A DNA stretch of 64,000 nt from Larus michahellis (taxonomy: Eukaryota > Chordata > Aves > Charadriiformes > Laridae). Location of the stretch: contig NC_133901.1 of assembly GCF_964199755.1 (NCBI RefSeq), positions 11,919,556 through 11,983,555 on the forward strand, written 5' to 3'. The notes below the pieces were generated by a model that was given only the letters and a program-made list of their open reading frames with translations, ran no database searches and was not told the DNA's origin. The translations under genes and the position numbers were made by a program. Below are positions 8,386-20,089 of this stretch, in pieces (positions within the stretch are counted from its first letter, which is position 1; each line of letters starts with the position of its first letter).

Positions 8386-11300
8386 CTTAAGAAAAAAATG
8401 GAGATGCACTGTTATTTAATTAATAGCGAGAGATTCATTAGTATGTAAATGCTGTTGGTGTTCACAAGCTATTTTTATCAACCAAGTCCAAGTACTAGTA
8501 GACTGTTCTTGGTTTTGCTTTAATTTTCCTCTGAGTTACTGCTAAATACCTTTGACAGTCGGACCATTAAGGTTAACTCCTTAAAAGTTAACCATGGCAC
8601 TTCACTTTAGTCACTAATTTTTGAAAATTACATTCTCATTATGTATAGTACATATAATGCATTCTAGCATATTCTTATTCTAATGAGAAAGTTCTCTTGC
8701 TAAGCTTTTGGGACAGTAAATACCCTGTAATTATGAATTATACTCATTGTTAATTGCTTGCTAATGTTACAAGATTACGGAAGAAATTTGGCTGGAGGAG
8801 ATGAAAGCTTTGTTTCTAAACTGACAGAGAGGAACACAGGGAAATAGGGAGTATCCCTGAGAAGTCAGCATAGTTAGCATATGAATAAACAACAAATTTT
8901 TGAACAATACTTTGGAAGTGTTAAAAATTCCTTTGTCTTTTCACATCCTTTTATTTCCAGTGAGTGATTTTGCAACAGATTTGTTCTTCACCAACACAAA
9001 CACTGCTTGGTCTCCACCATCGCTGGCACGTGCAGCCTGCCCTCAGGGAGCTCGCCAGCTCTCCGTTGAGTATGCCATCACTGTCCCCAGGCCCAGTGTC
9101 ACAGCACCAGGGCAGTTTAATTCAAGCACGGGGATGCCATCGAAATCACTTTGTTCCCGCAGTGCCCTCCGCCATCTGCGCAAAGAGCCCTTCCAAATGA
9201 AATGTCAGCAGGAGAAATGCAACCTTCCCCGCCTTCTGTCTGCCCCAGAAAATAAACACGTGCAGACCTTACCTGCTACCGAGAGACTTTATCCCAAGGC
9301 AGAAGGGGAAAACACCTCTCAGTCATCTACATCTTTGTCTGGGTGTCTAAACAGAAACAGTAGATGCTCTCAGATATCAAATAGGAAAGGTTACAATCAT
9401 CTCAGCACAGAAAGTAATACCAAAGGGAAGCATGAAATATTCTGCTTGTTTTTCAAAGTTGAAAATTTGAGAAGCACTTTGAGGCTATGCTCCTCGGGAA
9501 CTGGCAACCCTGGTGCATCATTATGAAAAACACACCACCACAAAACCCAGAAAACTTGAGATGGAGAGAAAACAATCAGTGTAATCTTGCTAAAAGCACT
9601 CCTCAGCCACTTCTCAGAACTATTGATGGAACTAATCCAAAGAAGGGGTGGTTTTGTGAGTGTAAGGTTTCTACAGCTTAATAACAAGAAAATTCACCAT
9701 CCCGTCCCCACCGTCCTGCCTCACCAGTGCTGCGGAGGAGAGGATGTGCAGGAGGATCCATCCTCCCTGGTCCAGCCATCCACCCCCAGGAGCCGAGCCC
9801 AGCCCTGGTACGGACAACCCTGCAGTTGTGCTCCGTAAGGAGTACCAAAGCACCAGAGCGAGTGGGTCCTGAAGGTGCAAGACCACAGCTGAGTGGACAA
9901 TCGGGCTCAACATGCAGTAGCTCCACACTTTAAAAATGTTGTGGCCAGGTTCAGCCTTTGCATTTTCTCCATCCCTGACAGCCAAGCACTGCCTGTGTCT
10001 CCTGGCAAAAATAATTTACATAAGAATGGGACATTATTGCTGGGAGTGGAGAGAAGGGCAGGCACGCAGTCCTGGCTCTGGAGGAAAGTAGCTGGACCAG
10101 TCTGGACCTGCACTAGTAAGCGAGGGATCCTGGGGCACCACCTTACTCCTGCTTTGGCAGACTACGCTCCCGGCCCTGAGATATGATTGGTAGAACTGAG
10201 AGGGTCTGAGGACAAGAAACACCTTTGTCTGCTCAGGAGACCTTGTGTTGGCACTCCCCCTGCTCACGTTTCTGCTGCCAACCCATTTTCAGCAGAGCTC
10301 AGCTGAAAAAACAAAGCCCACTCAGTACGCCACTAAGTGTTGGAGGAATACTCCACAGTGCCCATTAACGTACAGTTTGAATATTGCAAGAAACTTCCGA
10401 AGAAACAGCTGAAACGCCAAGGAGAGTAAATAAAGAGGGCAAGAGACGAGTAACAGCTGCACTAGTGGGCAGTTTGAACAATCCATCAAACATTTAAAAA
10501 CACCCTACCAGAAATCTGACCCAGTCTCACCTGCTACTTGCACTTTTCCTTCAAGTAAGTTGTTAATTTGATCCTTTTAACATGCAAATGCAAAATGCAC
10601 TGAATGAGTCCAGGAAGGTAGGGCTTCTCACAAGCACAGCTCTTCCTACCTAGCATTTTCATTGTGTTCTAAATTCACAATTCTGCCTTGCTGTCCCCAC
10701 ATCTTAAAAAAATTTAAGATCTTCTTGATTTAAGGCACAATATATGGATTGGGAATAACATAAGTGGGAGGAAAAGAAGACAAAAGGTGCACAACAGGCG
10801 TTACAAGAGTGACAGTGGATCTAGCCTGTATAAAATCAGTCATTTTGCTCAGAAACGGCTGAGTACACGCTGCAACTACTCGTTCATGAAAACAAAACCA
10901 AAATAACAAATTTTTTACCATTAGCATACAATGGTTAACTTGCTTGCTTCCTGAATTTAGATTACATTTTCTTCCAACAAATATAGAAAAAGGTATAGAA
11001 AAGAGATAAAATGCAGTTGCAAATGGAGCACTGGACCAGTGTAATGTATTCAGAGATCTCTCTGGAGGAAAACAATAGATCATAAGCATGTAGCTCAAAA
11101 TGGCTGTCCTATACCGACTCCGTATTCCCTCCAGTATTCTTCAGCACTAAGAATGCTAACAGTTGGAAGAAACAAGAAAAGCAGGAGATGAGAAGTAACA
11201 AAGAAAAAATAACAAGAGCGTTTAAAACAAGATTTAATTTTCTCCACTAAATATTGAGTACATGACAAATGTTATGCCGACTCTCACACAGTAGATTTAT

Positions 11301-13857
11301 TTGTACTCTTTGGTGACCTTGCTTTTCTTAACCAGCGAGAAGTTCTATGGATACTGAGATTGGTGTATATCCCAAATCCATTGTTTGTCCCAGACACAAA
11401 TTTAAAATAAATTGAAATCAGCACAGTCCATGCAGAAAATGTACTTCTCTTTCTGCCTTAGTGCCTTTTGTGGAGGTCACATGAAATTTTTATTTTTCTT
11501 CATATCTGGAAACATAAGCCGGTTTATTTGCATTTTCTATAAAAAGCATGATTTGGTTTTGAATCAGGTTTAATACAAGGCTGAAGATGAAGCACTGTGC
11601 AAAATTCTCATGCTATATAACAAACCAAACATTCACAATCCAAATGACAACCCCAGACACCCATTTAAATTACCAGCCCATGGAAACTGCCGACTGCTAA
11701 AGAGTGAACACCGTTTCTCATGGGTAAACAAATAATCACAATGGATTCAATAAATGTCACAAATCATTAACAGAATACACACCATGATTTCTTTTAAAAG
11801 AAAAAAACAAACAATCACTTCCCCGCTCCCCCTCAGTCACTACACATATGCTAATTAGTAAGGTAGAAATCGGTGATCATATACCACTTCACTTACTGGA
11901 GGGGCTGGGGGAAAGGCTGAGCCGTGCCGGAAAGAATCAAGGTTTTGAGGTGTCACTCATGATTCCAACCACCAATTTTCAATAAGCTCACAGAAAAATA
12001 CTCTCTTCCTCTCCCAGATTTCCTCAAAATCAGTCAGCCGACTGAAATGTTATTACAAAAGATTTGCAGCCATGGCAATTACAGTCCTTACGAAGTCAGG
12101 TATCCTCGTGCTCTAAAAGGAGGCCTCGCAGTTCCTTCGCCTCGTCTGTGGAAAATCCCCCGCATCCTGACCGGGTTAGACTGAGACTACCAGAGGTCTG
12201 TAAGCAATCTCGATAGGAGAACTACAGACTGACAATTTTCCCTAAATATTATACATATGAAAGACCCGCTCCATCCCTACAATCCCATGTAACTGACTGA
12301 ACTTGTGCCACCCTCACTAAGAACTTCCCTGCACAGTGCCCTGACTTCTCACAACGCAGGTTTTTCTTTTGATTCCTTACCAGGTGCAGGAAAATCCCCT
12401 AAATTCCTGTTTCAGCACCTTCTCCATTAAGCCATCATAACCTTGCTGGCGATTCTTTGGCGCTTGATAGTTCCGGTAACCGCACACGCCACAGGATCTA
12501 CGCTCGTCATGTCTGACTAGTGTAAAACAACGTGAACCAGGGGGAAGAAAAGGCAACATAAGGTGCACAGCAGGCGATTAAATGTTGGTATCACTGAAAC
12601 AGCCTACATTTCTGCTATGCTTTTAAACTGTTTGATAAGGTGCACACTGGAAAATCTGAGTACCTTTATCTTTTTAGCCAGATGGTCTGACTATATAAAT
12701 CAATTTTATTAAATATATATGCAGAGAAACTCAAGTCTTTATTAAAATTTAATGAATAATAAAAGTTATTTAGGAAAATGAAAGAGCAATTATGTGAAAG
12801 GAGTCTTTAGTGCTTAGGCACAAGAGCAAACATTACACACAAACCAACAAACCGGTATCCCATGTCTTCAAATTACTTGCGTCACGTCCAACAGCACTGC
12901 CTGAGGGAAGAACCAGTACACCCTTCGCAGAATTCAAATATAAACCCTACACATAAGCCCAACTAATTGTCAGAATGCTCCTGGTAATATTTTGCTACCC
13001 AAAACACAAGCCGTACTTGTGCTAGTGATATACCTTAGAAAAAGCTAGCTCGCTGAAGCTGCCGCACGCAATTTCACTAGGATTGTATGTGACACCTTTA
13101 ATTTCCCTTGCTTTCACTGACCTACTCTCTTGCTGTATAAAGTGCTCCAAACACGTGTGGTTCCATCAAAAAATACTCTTCTCTAATTTCTCCATTCGCG
13201 TCTGTTCCCTGCTGCAACTACTCCCTCTGCAGCAGCAATACTTGCATTGACCGACTCTAGATGAAGAGCCGCTTTGCCTGCAAACTTCCCGTTCCCAAAA
13301 CCCTGATCGGAACAAGACTGGAATTCCAGGCAAGGGAAAAAGAACAGAAAACACATCAACACTTAAATATAGTCTCCTACAGCATAAGAAGACAGCTTGG
13401 CTAGACATAAGGCCTTATATGGTACATTATAATGGGCTGAAAAAGAGCACAAGTTCAGGTGTACTAGCACAGATTACAGGCTAAGATTTATTTAAAGCTT
13501 ACTGCTTTTGGTCTTCTCCCACCAAACTGCATAGCCCGCCAGGCCGGGCAGCAAGCCGGGCTGTACAAGGAGGGGACAGCCGGGCGGGACACGGGAGCTG
13601 CGCGGAGAGGATGGCGACAAGTTGCGATGGCAACTATCGCGACAGCCCCACCGGAAAGCGGACACCCGGCAGAGGGAGCAGGGCACGCCGAAGGAGATCA
13701 CGGCCAGCGGGGGTTAAAAGAAGCCGCCGGAGGGAGCAGCGGCTCCGCGGGGCGGCCGGGGCAGAGCTGCCGCCTCGGCGGGCTGGAAGAGGGGCCTCCG
13801 CCGCCCCCCGGGCCCCTTCCCTCGCCCCTCGCTGCCAGCCTCGCCCTGAACACTTAC
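8386..13857 (-). other. SLC35G2: Inferred SLC35G2 leader intron, non-coding
   Basis: About 5.5 kb between the acceptor at 8386 and a strong minus-strand donor (CCG|GTAAGTG) at 13857. No frame shows protein similarity I recognise. The segment 9000-10200 is richer in GC than its surroundings and holds several mid-sized open frames, but without domain or codon signals. 10.2-13.4 kb is AT-rich unique-looking DNA. A small inverted repeat (ATCTTAAA / TTTAAGAT) lies at 10701-10720. Confidence 0.5.
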
Positions 13858-14110
13858 CGGTGCCGGAATACCCGCCCGCCTCGGGCCGCCGCCGCCGCCT
13901 CACCGGCCCTCAGCGGCCGCTCCCCGCCTCTCCCATGGCCGGGAGGCCCCCGGCCCCCTCACTCCCTCAGCCCACGGGCCGCATCGCCACCCCGGCCCAG
14001 GCGATGGGGCCTGGCGAGGCGCCGCCGCCTCACGTATCGCAGCCCGGCCCGTTCTGTCGCGACAGACGCCCTCCTCACCGTTTCCTCCTCCTCCCCCCCC
14101 AACGGTTTCC
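13858..14110 (-). other. SLC35G2: Candidate non-coding first exon of SLC35G2
   Basis: Minus-strand donor GTAAGTG begins at 13857 inside the CpG island, which suits a 5' UTR exon joined to the acceptor at 8386. The exon's start is unknown; the right limit given is only an estimate. Alternative minus-strand donors (GTGAGG) occur near 13898 and 14033, so the exact donor is not settled. Confidence 0.4.
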
Positions 14111-14159
14111 CGTCACCATGGCGACGCCCCGCCCCCTCACAGCGGCGGGGGGGGAGCGG

Positions 14160-14169
14160 GCGCATGCGC
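14160..14169. promoter_or_regulatory. NRF1 palindrome
   Basis: GCGCATGCGC is a perfect NRF1 consensus palindrome in the centre of the CpG island, between the two divergent donors. Confidence 0.6.
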
Positions 14170-14173
14170 GGCG

Positions 14174-14186
14174 TTTTCGCGCGAAA
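14174..14186. promoter_or_regulatory. E2F-type palindrome
   Basis: TTTTCGCGCGAAA contains the E2F core TTTCGCGC and its complement, five bases after the NRF1 motif. A cell-cycle input fits a cohesin subunit promoter, but this is inferred from the motif only. Confidence 0.6.
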
Positions 14187-14226
14187 GACGTTTGCGGCGC
14201 CCGCGTGCCCCCCCCCTCACCCGCTT

Positions 14227-14264
14227 GGCGGCGGCGGCGGCGGCGGCGGCGGGCGGGCGGGCGG
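14227..14264 (+). repeat. (GGC)8 followed by (GGGC)n
   Basis: Eight uninterrupted GGC triplets at 14227-14250, then GGGC units to 14264. It lies just upstream of, or within, the 5' end of STAG1 exon 1 and is likely to be length-polymorphic and able to form G-rich structures. Confidence 0.8.
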
Positions 14265-14278
14265 TCAGTGCCGGCGTC

Positions 14279-14297
14279 CGGCCGCCAGGGGGCGCTG
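14279..14297 (+). promoter_or_regulatory. STAG1: CTCF motif in STAG1 promoter
   Basis: CGGCCGCCAGGGGGCGCTG matches 16 of 19 positions of the consensus TGGCCACCAGGGGGCGCTA by eye, including the whole CCAGGGGGCGCT core. It sits about 200 bp before the STAG1 exon 1 donor. CTCF recruits cohesin through its SA1/SA2 subunits, so this site may anchor a loop at the cohesin gene itself. Confidence 0.65.
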
Positions 14298-14326
14298 CGC
14301 GTCCGGCGCGCGGCGGAGGCTGCGCC

Positions 14327-14331
14327 ATTGG
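14327..14331 (-). promoter_or_regulatory. STAG1: Inverted CCAAT box
   Basis: GCCATTGGCGGG gives a CCAAT core on the minus strand, at a typical promoter-proximal distance from the inferred STAG1 start. Confidence 0.5.
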
Positions 14332-14349
14332 CGGGTGGGAAATGCCGCC

Positions 14350-14358
14350 AGATGGCGG
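14350..14358 (+). promoter_or_regulatory. STAG1: YY1-type motif
   Basis: AGATGGCGG within the near-palindrome CCGCCAGATGGCGG fits the YY1 core ATGGCGG. A second related site, CAAGATGGAGG, is at about 14565-14575, downstream of the exon 1 donor. Confidence 0.45.
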
Positions 14359-14379
14359 TTTAGGATTGCGGCTCCGCTG

Positions 14380-14503
14380 AGCGCGGCCCCCGCCGGCGCC
14401 GCCGCCGCCGCCCCGGCCCCGGCCCGCCACCCGCCCGGACCCCGCCGCGCCCAGCCGCTCCGCGGGCTCACGGGGTTGCCCGGCCCGGCAGCGGCGCGGC
14501 CAG
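14380..14503 (+). other. STAG1: STAG1 non-coding exon 1 (5' edge estimated)
   Basis: GC-rich leader ending GCGCGGCCAG and followed by the donor GTGAGC at 14504. The exon has no suitable start codon in frame with downstream STAG1 coding sequence, matching the known structure in which the STAG1 start lies in exon 2. The left boundary is only an estimate, placed after the promoter motifs. Confidence 0.55.
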
Positions 14504-14518
14504 GTGAGCGGGGCGCCC

Positions 14519-14548
14519 GGGGGAGGGAGGGAGGGAGGGGAGGGAGGG
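14519..14548 (+). other. STAG1: G-quadruplex motif after STAG1 exon 1
   Basis: At least six runs of three or more G separated by single A bases (GGGAGGGAGGG pattern). It starts 15 bases after the exon 1 donor, on the non-template strand of STAG1. Strong G4 potential near the pause/splice region. Confidence 0.75.
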
Positions 14549-16304
14549 CGCTGAGGCGCCGATCCAAGATGGAGGCGCGAGGGGCGGGGGCAGCGGGCCG
14601 GGGCCGCTCGTTCGCTCGCTCGGTCTCCGCGGCGGCCGGGCCGGGAGCGGGCGCTGCCCGTGCGAGGAGAGAGGAGAAGGGGAGGGGAGGGAAGAGGAGG
14701 CGGCGCGGGGCGGGGCGGCTCCTGCCGGAGCAACGGGTCCCCCGGGCGCGGCGCTCTTCGCCGCCATCTCATTGTCCCCGCCGGGGCTGCCGGGGGCGCC
14801 GGGCCGAGCTCGGCGGCCTCTCCCGCTGCCGGGCCTGCGCCCCGCTCCGGGCGGGCGGCGGCGCTCCCCGCTGCGCGGGCCCAGGCCGGCGGGGGCGGCG
14901 GGGGATGCTCGGGCGGAGCGGGGGTGGCGCTTCCGCCGTGCGGGGCACGCTGGCGGCGGCGGCCATCGGCCGGCCCGGGCACGGCGGCGGAGTCGGTGCC
15001 GGTGGCCGCGGGGAGGGAAAGTTGCGGGATGATGGTGGTGGGGGACACACACCGGTTCGGCCCGGCCCGGCCCGACCCGCCGCCTGGGCCCGGCCCCGGG
15101 GGAGGGCGGCGGGAGCCGCTGGTCCGCCTCAGCGCCCGCCGGGTCTGGCTGGGGTCCAGGGCCGGGGAAGGGAGGGGGGGGCTGCAGCCCCTCGGCCCGC
15201 TGCTCCTGGTGCTTATCCCCGAGTTGGTGGTGCGGTGGCCCCCGGGGCGAGGGGGCAGCTATGGGGCGGGCAGCCCGCCTGGCCTGGCTTGGCCCGGGGG
15301 CGAGACGCCGCTCCTTGGCCTGCGGAGGGGGGGCACAGAGGCCTGTCAGGTAGCGGTGGTGTCTCCCCCACCGTTGGGGTGGGAGAAGCAGGGTGGTGAG
15401 GCGGTGGCAGGCTGGTGGTCCTGGGAGCGGGGAAGCATGGCTGTGGGGAGACGCCGGGTTGTGGGTAATGCCTTCCGGCCGGTGCTGGGAGGTGCTGGAA
15501 AGAGGTAGAAGTGCCAAGTTGGGGTCTGGAGATGTCGGACAGTAAAAATAGCAAGGGTTCTGCTTGGTGGGAAGACTTCTGCGATGGGTGCTGGTGTCTT
15601 GGTGACTGGCCCACGCTGGGCAGCCACACTGGGCTTTCTGTGTCTTCCTGTGGGGGAGTGGGGAGCACAAGCGGCAGTGGTTGGGGTGAAACATGGCTTG
15701 GGAGAAAAAGGTGGTTGTGGTATCCGTAGAGCAACTTAAAGGGATGTGAATGCCAATATCAGTGTGAAAAAAATTAGTTTCTGGTAAAGTGGTGTGAGTT
15801 TAATTAAATGAAATTGAGCTGCTTTCTAAGTATTGGTTATTTCAGTTGCATTCCGCACAACTTTGTGCTACTTGTAGCTCTATAGAATTAGTCCAGTAAT
15901 AGTGTTTATTAAGTTGTTGAGGAACAAAAAGCCTTCTCCAGATCACACCACTAACGCAACTGTTCTTAAATTGTGTCATGTGCTTTGCGTGATGGGTGAC
16001 ATTAATGTCTGGATTCAGACATCTTAAGACTTGCTTAACTTTTCCATGTTATTACATTAGTGATAAGGGTGGTATGGGAGAAGGATTAGTCCAAATTTCC
16101 TGGATCCAAAGCAGTTTTGCCTTGTCTGGTGAGGTTTTTTGTTCATCTGTAGATAGCAAGGTCATTCGATGAGCATTTCTATGGTATAATCCATCGATCC
16201 ATGAGGAAATCGCTGGGCCATAAGGCAGTAGATAGGTTGCCTGTCAAAAGGTGTCCTGACTATGAGAAGAAGCTCTGACTTTTATGGAACTAGAAGCCGG
16301 TTTA

Positions 16305-16322
16305 TTCTTTCTTTCTTTCTTT
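16305..16322 (+). repeat. (TTTC)n microsatellite
   Basis: Four to five TTTC units in STAG1 intron 1. Short and imperfect. Confidence 0.7.
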
Positions 16323-19300
16323 GTGACTCAACTGTGATGAATTTTTGGTGGACAGCCTGAGAAAGCACACGTAGTGGGTGCAGAGGTTTTTGAAACGGCA
16401 TGCCAACCCGTGATGCAGCAGGATTTCCTGGTGAGCAGGAGTGGAGGGGCTCACTCCAGGGTTATGATTCATCTGAGAGGATGTAATTTTTACTGGCTGC
16501 TCAACAGAGAGTGCTCAGTTGAAATTCTTGGTTGCTACTTCTGACGGACATGCTTGTGGATTTACGGCAGTTGGAAGGGGTAGTGGAAAATGGTACTTTT
16601 CTGCAGCTGAATGAACAGTTAGTGTCAGCTGCGAAGGTTCAAAGCACCTCTCCTACAAACCCTGCGTTTAAGGACTGGAGCATGTGGCAGTTGGCACCTC
16701 ACGGTGTCTGGTGCTTCCTAACGTTTAACAAACGTGCTGAAGTTGATAAATCCACAGTGAGAGGCAGCATTTAGGGCCAAATGTCCACACACGATGTGCT
16801 GTGGGCAGAAGTTGTGAGAGCAGCTGAAACACTGGTGTTAGAGCTTTGTGACTGGGGTCTCCAAGCTTTTCAGCTGCTGTTTCTGTCCCTAGCCTGCCCT
16901 TTGTACTGTGCAAGTTTTTGTGTGACATCTACTGAAACCGCAGTGCACCTTTTGATAGCTGAGAAGGCTTTTGAACATATATATATTTTTATTTGAACAT
17001 AAATATTTGGAGACATTGACAGAATGAGTTACTTGGGATGTTCAGAAACTCAACAGGCGAATATTTTTGATTCGAAAGAACCCTCTTCTAAAGAAGAACA
17101 TGTACCTCAAGTTTGCATTGGTGACTTTGGATTCCCTCCTTTCTTTCCCTTCGTTGAAAAGACTTGCCCTGAAGTAAGGTGGCTAAATACTGGAATTTTA
17201 AATATCATTTTAGTAGGCAAGTGAGCCCATAGAAATGTAAGATGCAGCAGGAGAAAAATGTTTAATTGTGATTACTTTCTAAGAAAAGCCCTTTTACTGG
17301 GATAAGAACATGTCTTTATCGTAACATCTGTAAATTGTTTTCTGGTCAAATGCACAAAAGACTCGAATACCCTGATGAAAACTTGAGAGTGCCAGTTCTG
17401 TAGTTAACAGAGGACATACTGAAAGCAGCAAACTTGTCGCGTTGGCCACTTCAGTTGTGCAGGGATGTTAAAGACTAAATTCGGATGCAGTGCTATTGAA
17501 TGGATGGTCGGCCTCCCGGAGATCTGGCTCTCTCTATTCTGCGCCTTGAAGTGCCCAAGTGTTGGGATGAGGCTCTGGCTTCTGGCGCTTGGAGTCAAAA
17601 CCAGAAGGTGATGCTGAAGTCTGGTGCCACAATAAGGATGTGTCGTATCTAAAATCTGGTGTGCTGCCTTCAGGACTTAAAATGGCAACCAAAATCTGTA
17701 AGATAGTTCATGATTTTTTTAAAAGTTGCTCAAATTTATAACATGGAGCTCTGAAACTCTCCTGTTGCGGATTGCCATCCTCTCTTGCCTGCAGTGCCAC
17801 TGTGTTTGCTCACTTGGCTAAAAATAGAAAGGAGTAGACTTGGTGTTCTTTCTTGGAAGAGGAGGAGAAATCCTACAAAGTTTGAGTTCACCAGCATATA
17901 ATGGTTTTGTTGTTTCCATCCAGGGTGTGTAGAGATATGTTTTATTCTTAGCAATATTTTGCTTTTCCAAACTGATTTAACTTAGTTGGTTTGGGTGTTG
18001 AATGTGTGATCAGAATACAAAGACACATTTCTTCTTTCCTCTAGAAAATATGAGGTTGAGAGAACATATTATGACCCTCTGTTGCAACTTTTCAGTCGGA
18101 AAATATGCTTCCAAATACAAGTGTTGTTTTGGGAAGGTCCACATTAATTTTTTTTAAGGTAGATATCACCTTCAGCTGGCTGAAAGAGCTGAAGAAAAGG
18201 AGGTGCAGAGGGAATCTTTTCCTTAGTTCTGATTTTGTAGCTACTTGCTAATTTCTGACATGTCCTATTGGATGTCTGAATGTTGGTAATGATTTTACCA
18301 GTTGACCTTGTAACTCGGGTCCTTCCGCTAACGTTGGGCAGAACCATGCTCCTGGTTTTGATAGTTTTGGAGCCTTTCCTCATTTGCATCTCTGCAGGCA
18401 TTTTAGCGTTTTGGAAAACGCTTTTTAACAATAAGAGTGTGCTTGAGATAGCAGGATGCCTTGGACCATAGATTCATCAGGGTATCTTTACTGAGCCCAA
18501 GCTGTATCACGCGTATCCTGTTTTCAACTGTAGGTTGGATTTATCAACTTGATAAATTCAGTAACTCTGCTTTCATATTACACAATCTCAAAGCCACCTT
18601 ATTTTGGAAGAAAATGCCCATTTATAAATAACAGGTAATTCCCTATTTGGTATATGAATGGCACAAATACAAGCTTTTTCACCCCTTCAGGCATCTGACT
18701 TTGATGCGTGCTGCTCTGTACGTACCCGAAGATGGAGAGCCCTGGCTAGCTACAAGCTGCCAAACGCTCATTCCATGGTTGTGATGCTCGTCCTGCCCAG
18801 GGTGGATTTGCAGTCTCGGTCTTTAAACACACAAAAAACCATTGCTTGCACGACGTCGTTTGGTGGGACAGGCCTCTCAGCTATGGTTGCCAGCATTATT
18901 AGACACACGGGCTTGATGTGGGAGTGTATCCTGAGTTCCACTCAGTTATTAATCATTTATTGCAGAATTAAGAGCAAGAGGTTGAATTCTTAAGCATGTC
19001 CTCCCTCAGCTGAAAGGCAGGTTGTTTCAGGTGGTTCCCAAAAGTGATGTTTTACTACAAAGCAGCATGAGGCAACATCCAGCCAGCTGTGTTCCTTGCT
19101 GTGCAGAATTTCAGCAGAATACTTGCTATTTAGTCTATAAATAAATCTAATGAGGCTATACTCTGTAACTCTCCGTATAGCAGACTTGTATTATATTGGC
19201 AAGTTAGCCGAGTGAAAACAGTGTTGAGAGATTGTTCAACTCATAGGAAAAAATATATATTTTTTTTTTTAGAGTTACATAGGAATAGAACTGTGTGTCA

Positions 19301-20089
19301 GAAATATTTCTAAATGTCAAATATTCTTCTACAATAAAATAATAAAAAACAGAACAATTGATCTTGGATGCATTTATTTATATACTAGAGCAAAGCATGC
19401 GGTGATATTTGTTTGGGTTTTTTTTGAAACAAAAATCAAATGACAAGCTGCAAATCTGTTTGCTCTCCCCCACATGAGGGTTTCTTTCTCCTTTTTAGGG
19501 TTGGAATCCCCAAGGACCAGGAAGATACCAATGTGTCAGTGTTCATAAGCGGAAAATAAAACTTCATTTGCAAATGGGTAATGAATTCCATCTTAAATGA
19601 GTGATAGATATGCCGGTTTTGCATTGTTATTTTCTTAGATATGTTCACTAGGACCACAAGAGCCTGTTCCTGCCAGTGGAATTGCACAAGATGATTGAGC
19701 AGATCTGCCAGCCTGCCATAGCTGAGAGGAATCTCTTTCTCCACAGCTGCAAGGTTCTTCCCTTTCCTTTGTGCTCGTGCTGCTGCTGGCTTGACCTTTC
19801 CCTGAGCTGGTGGAATTCCCTACCTGTCAAAACCTATCTGCTTGGGAGGGGTATTTTTCTGCCAGGTGAATGAATTGAACCAGGCCATGAGAGTAAGGTG
19901 TTGCTAGAGGTGATGCAAGGTCAGTGGCAAGAATATTTTGGGGGAAAAATGGTTCTGGAGATTGAGACCCTTCCTTCTTCAGGTGGGAGATTCAGCTGTG
20001 TGCGCTTGGCCTGGGTGATGATGTTCAGCGTGGAGCCCGTCACTGTGTGTGTAAAGCTGGGGTTCCTGTGGGTAACTCTCTTATCTTTA

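Larger units (their letters stand above)
13520..15480. promoter_or_regulatory. CpG island, likely bidirectional SLC35G2/STAG1 promoter
   Basis: About 2 kb of extreme GC and CpG density flanked by AT-rich DNA, without TATA boxes. Directional splice donors leave it on both sides: GTAAGTG on the minus strand at 13857 and GTGAGC on the plus strand at 14504. Between them sit NRF1, E2F, CTCF, CCAAT and YY1-type motifs. STAG1 and SLC35G2 are also head-to-head in human, though with separate, more distant promoters as far as I know. Confidence 0.75.

Noticed and set aside
8900-9526. 208-codon plus-strand frame
   Set aside because: No recognisable domain, no splice context, and no similarity I can name; kept only as a GC-rich curiosity.
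13627-15399. Long open frame (590 codons) across the CpG island
   Set aside because: Ala/Gly/Arg/Pro-rich translation with low-complexity runs. Several other frames on both strands are equally open. High GC removes stop codons, and the region is promoter and first exon.
14468-15694. 408-codon minus-strand frame in the CpG island
   Set aside because: Same GC artefact: Pro/Arg/Ser-rich, no domain, overlaps STAG1 exon 1 and its G-quadruplex.
18405-18422. Palindrome AGCGTTTT-GG-AAAACGCT
   Set aside because: Only 8-bp arms; one such palindrome is expected by chance in tens of kilobases.
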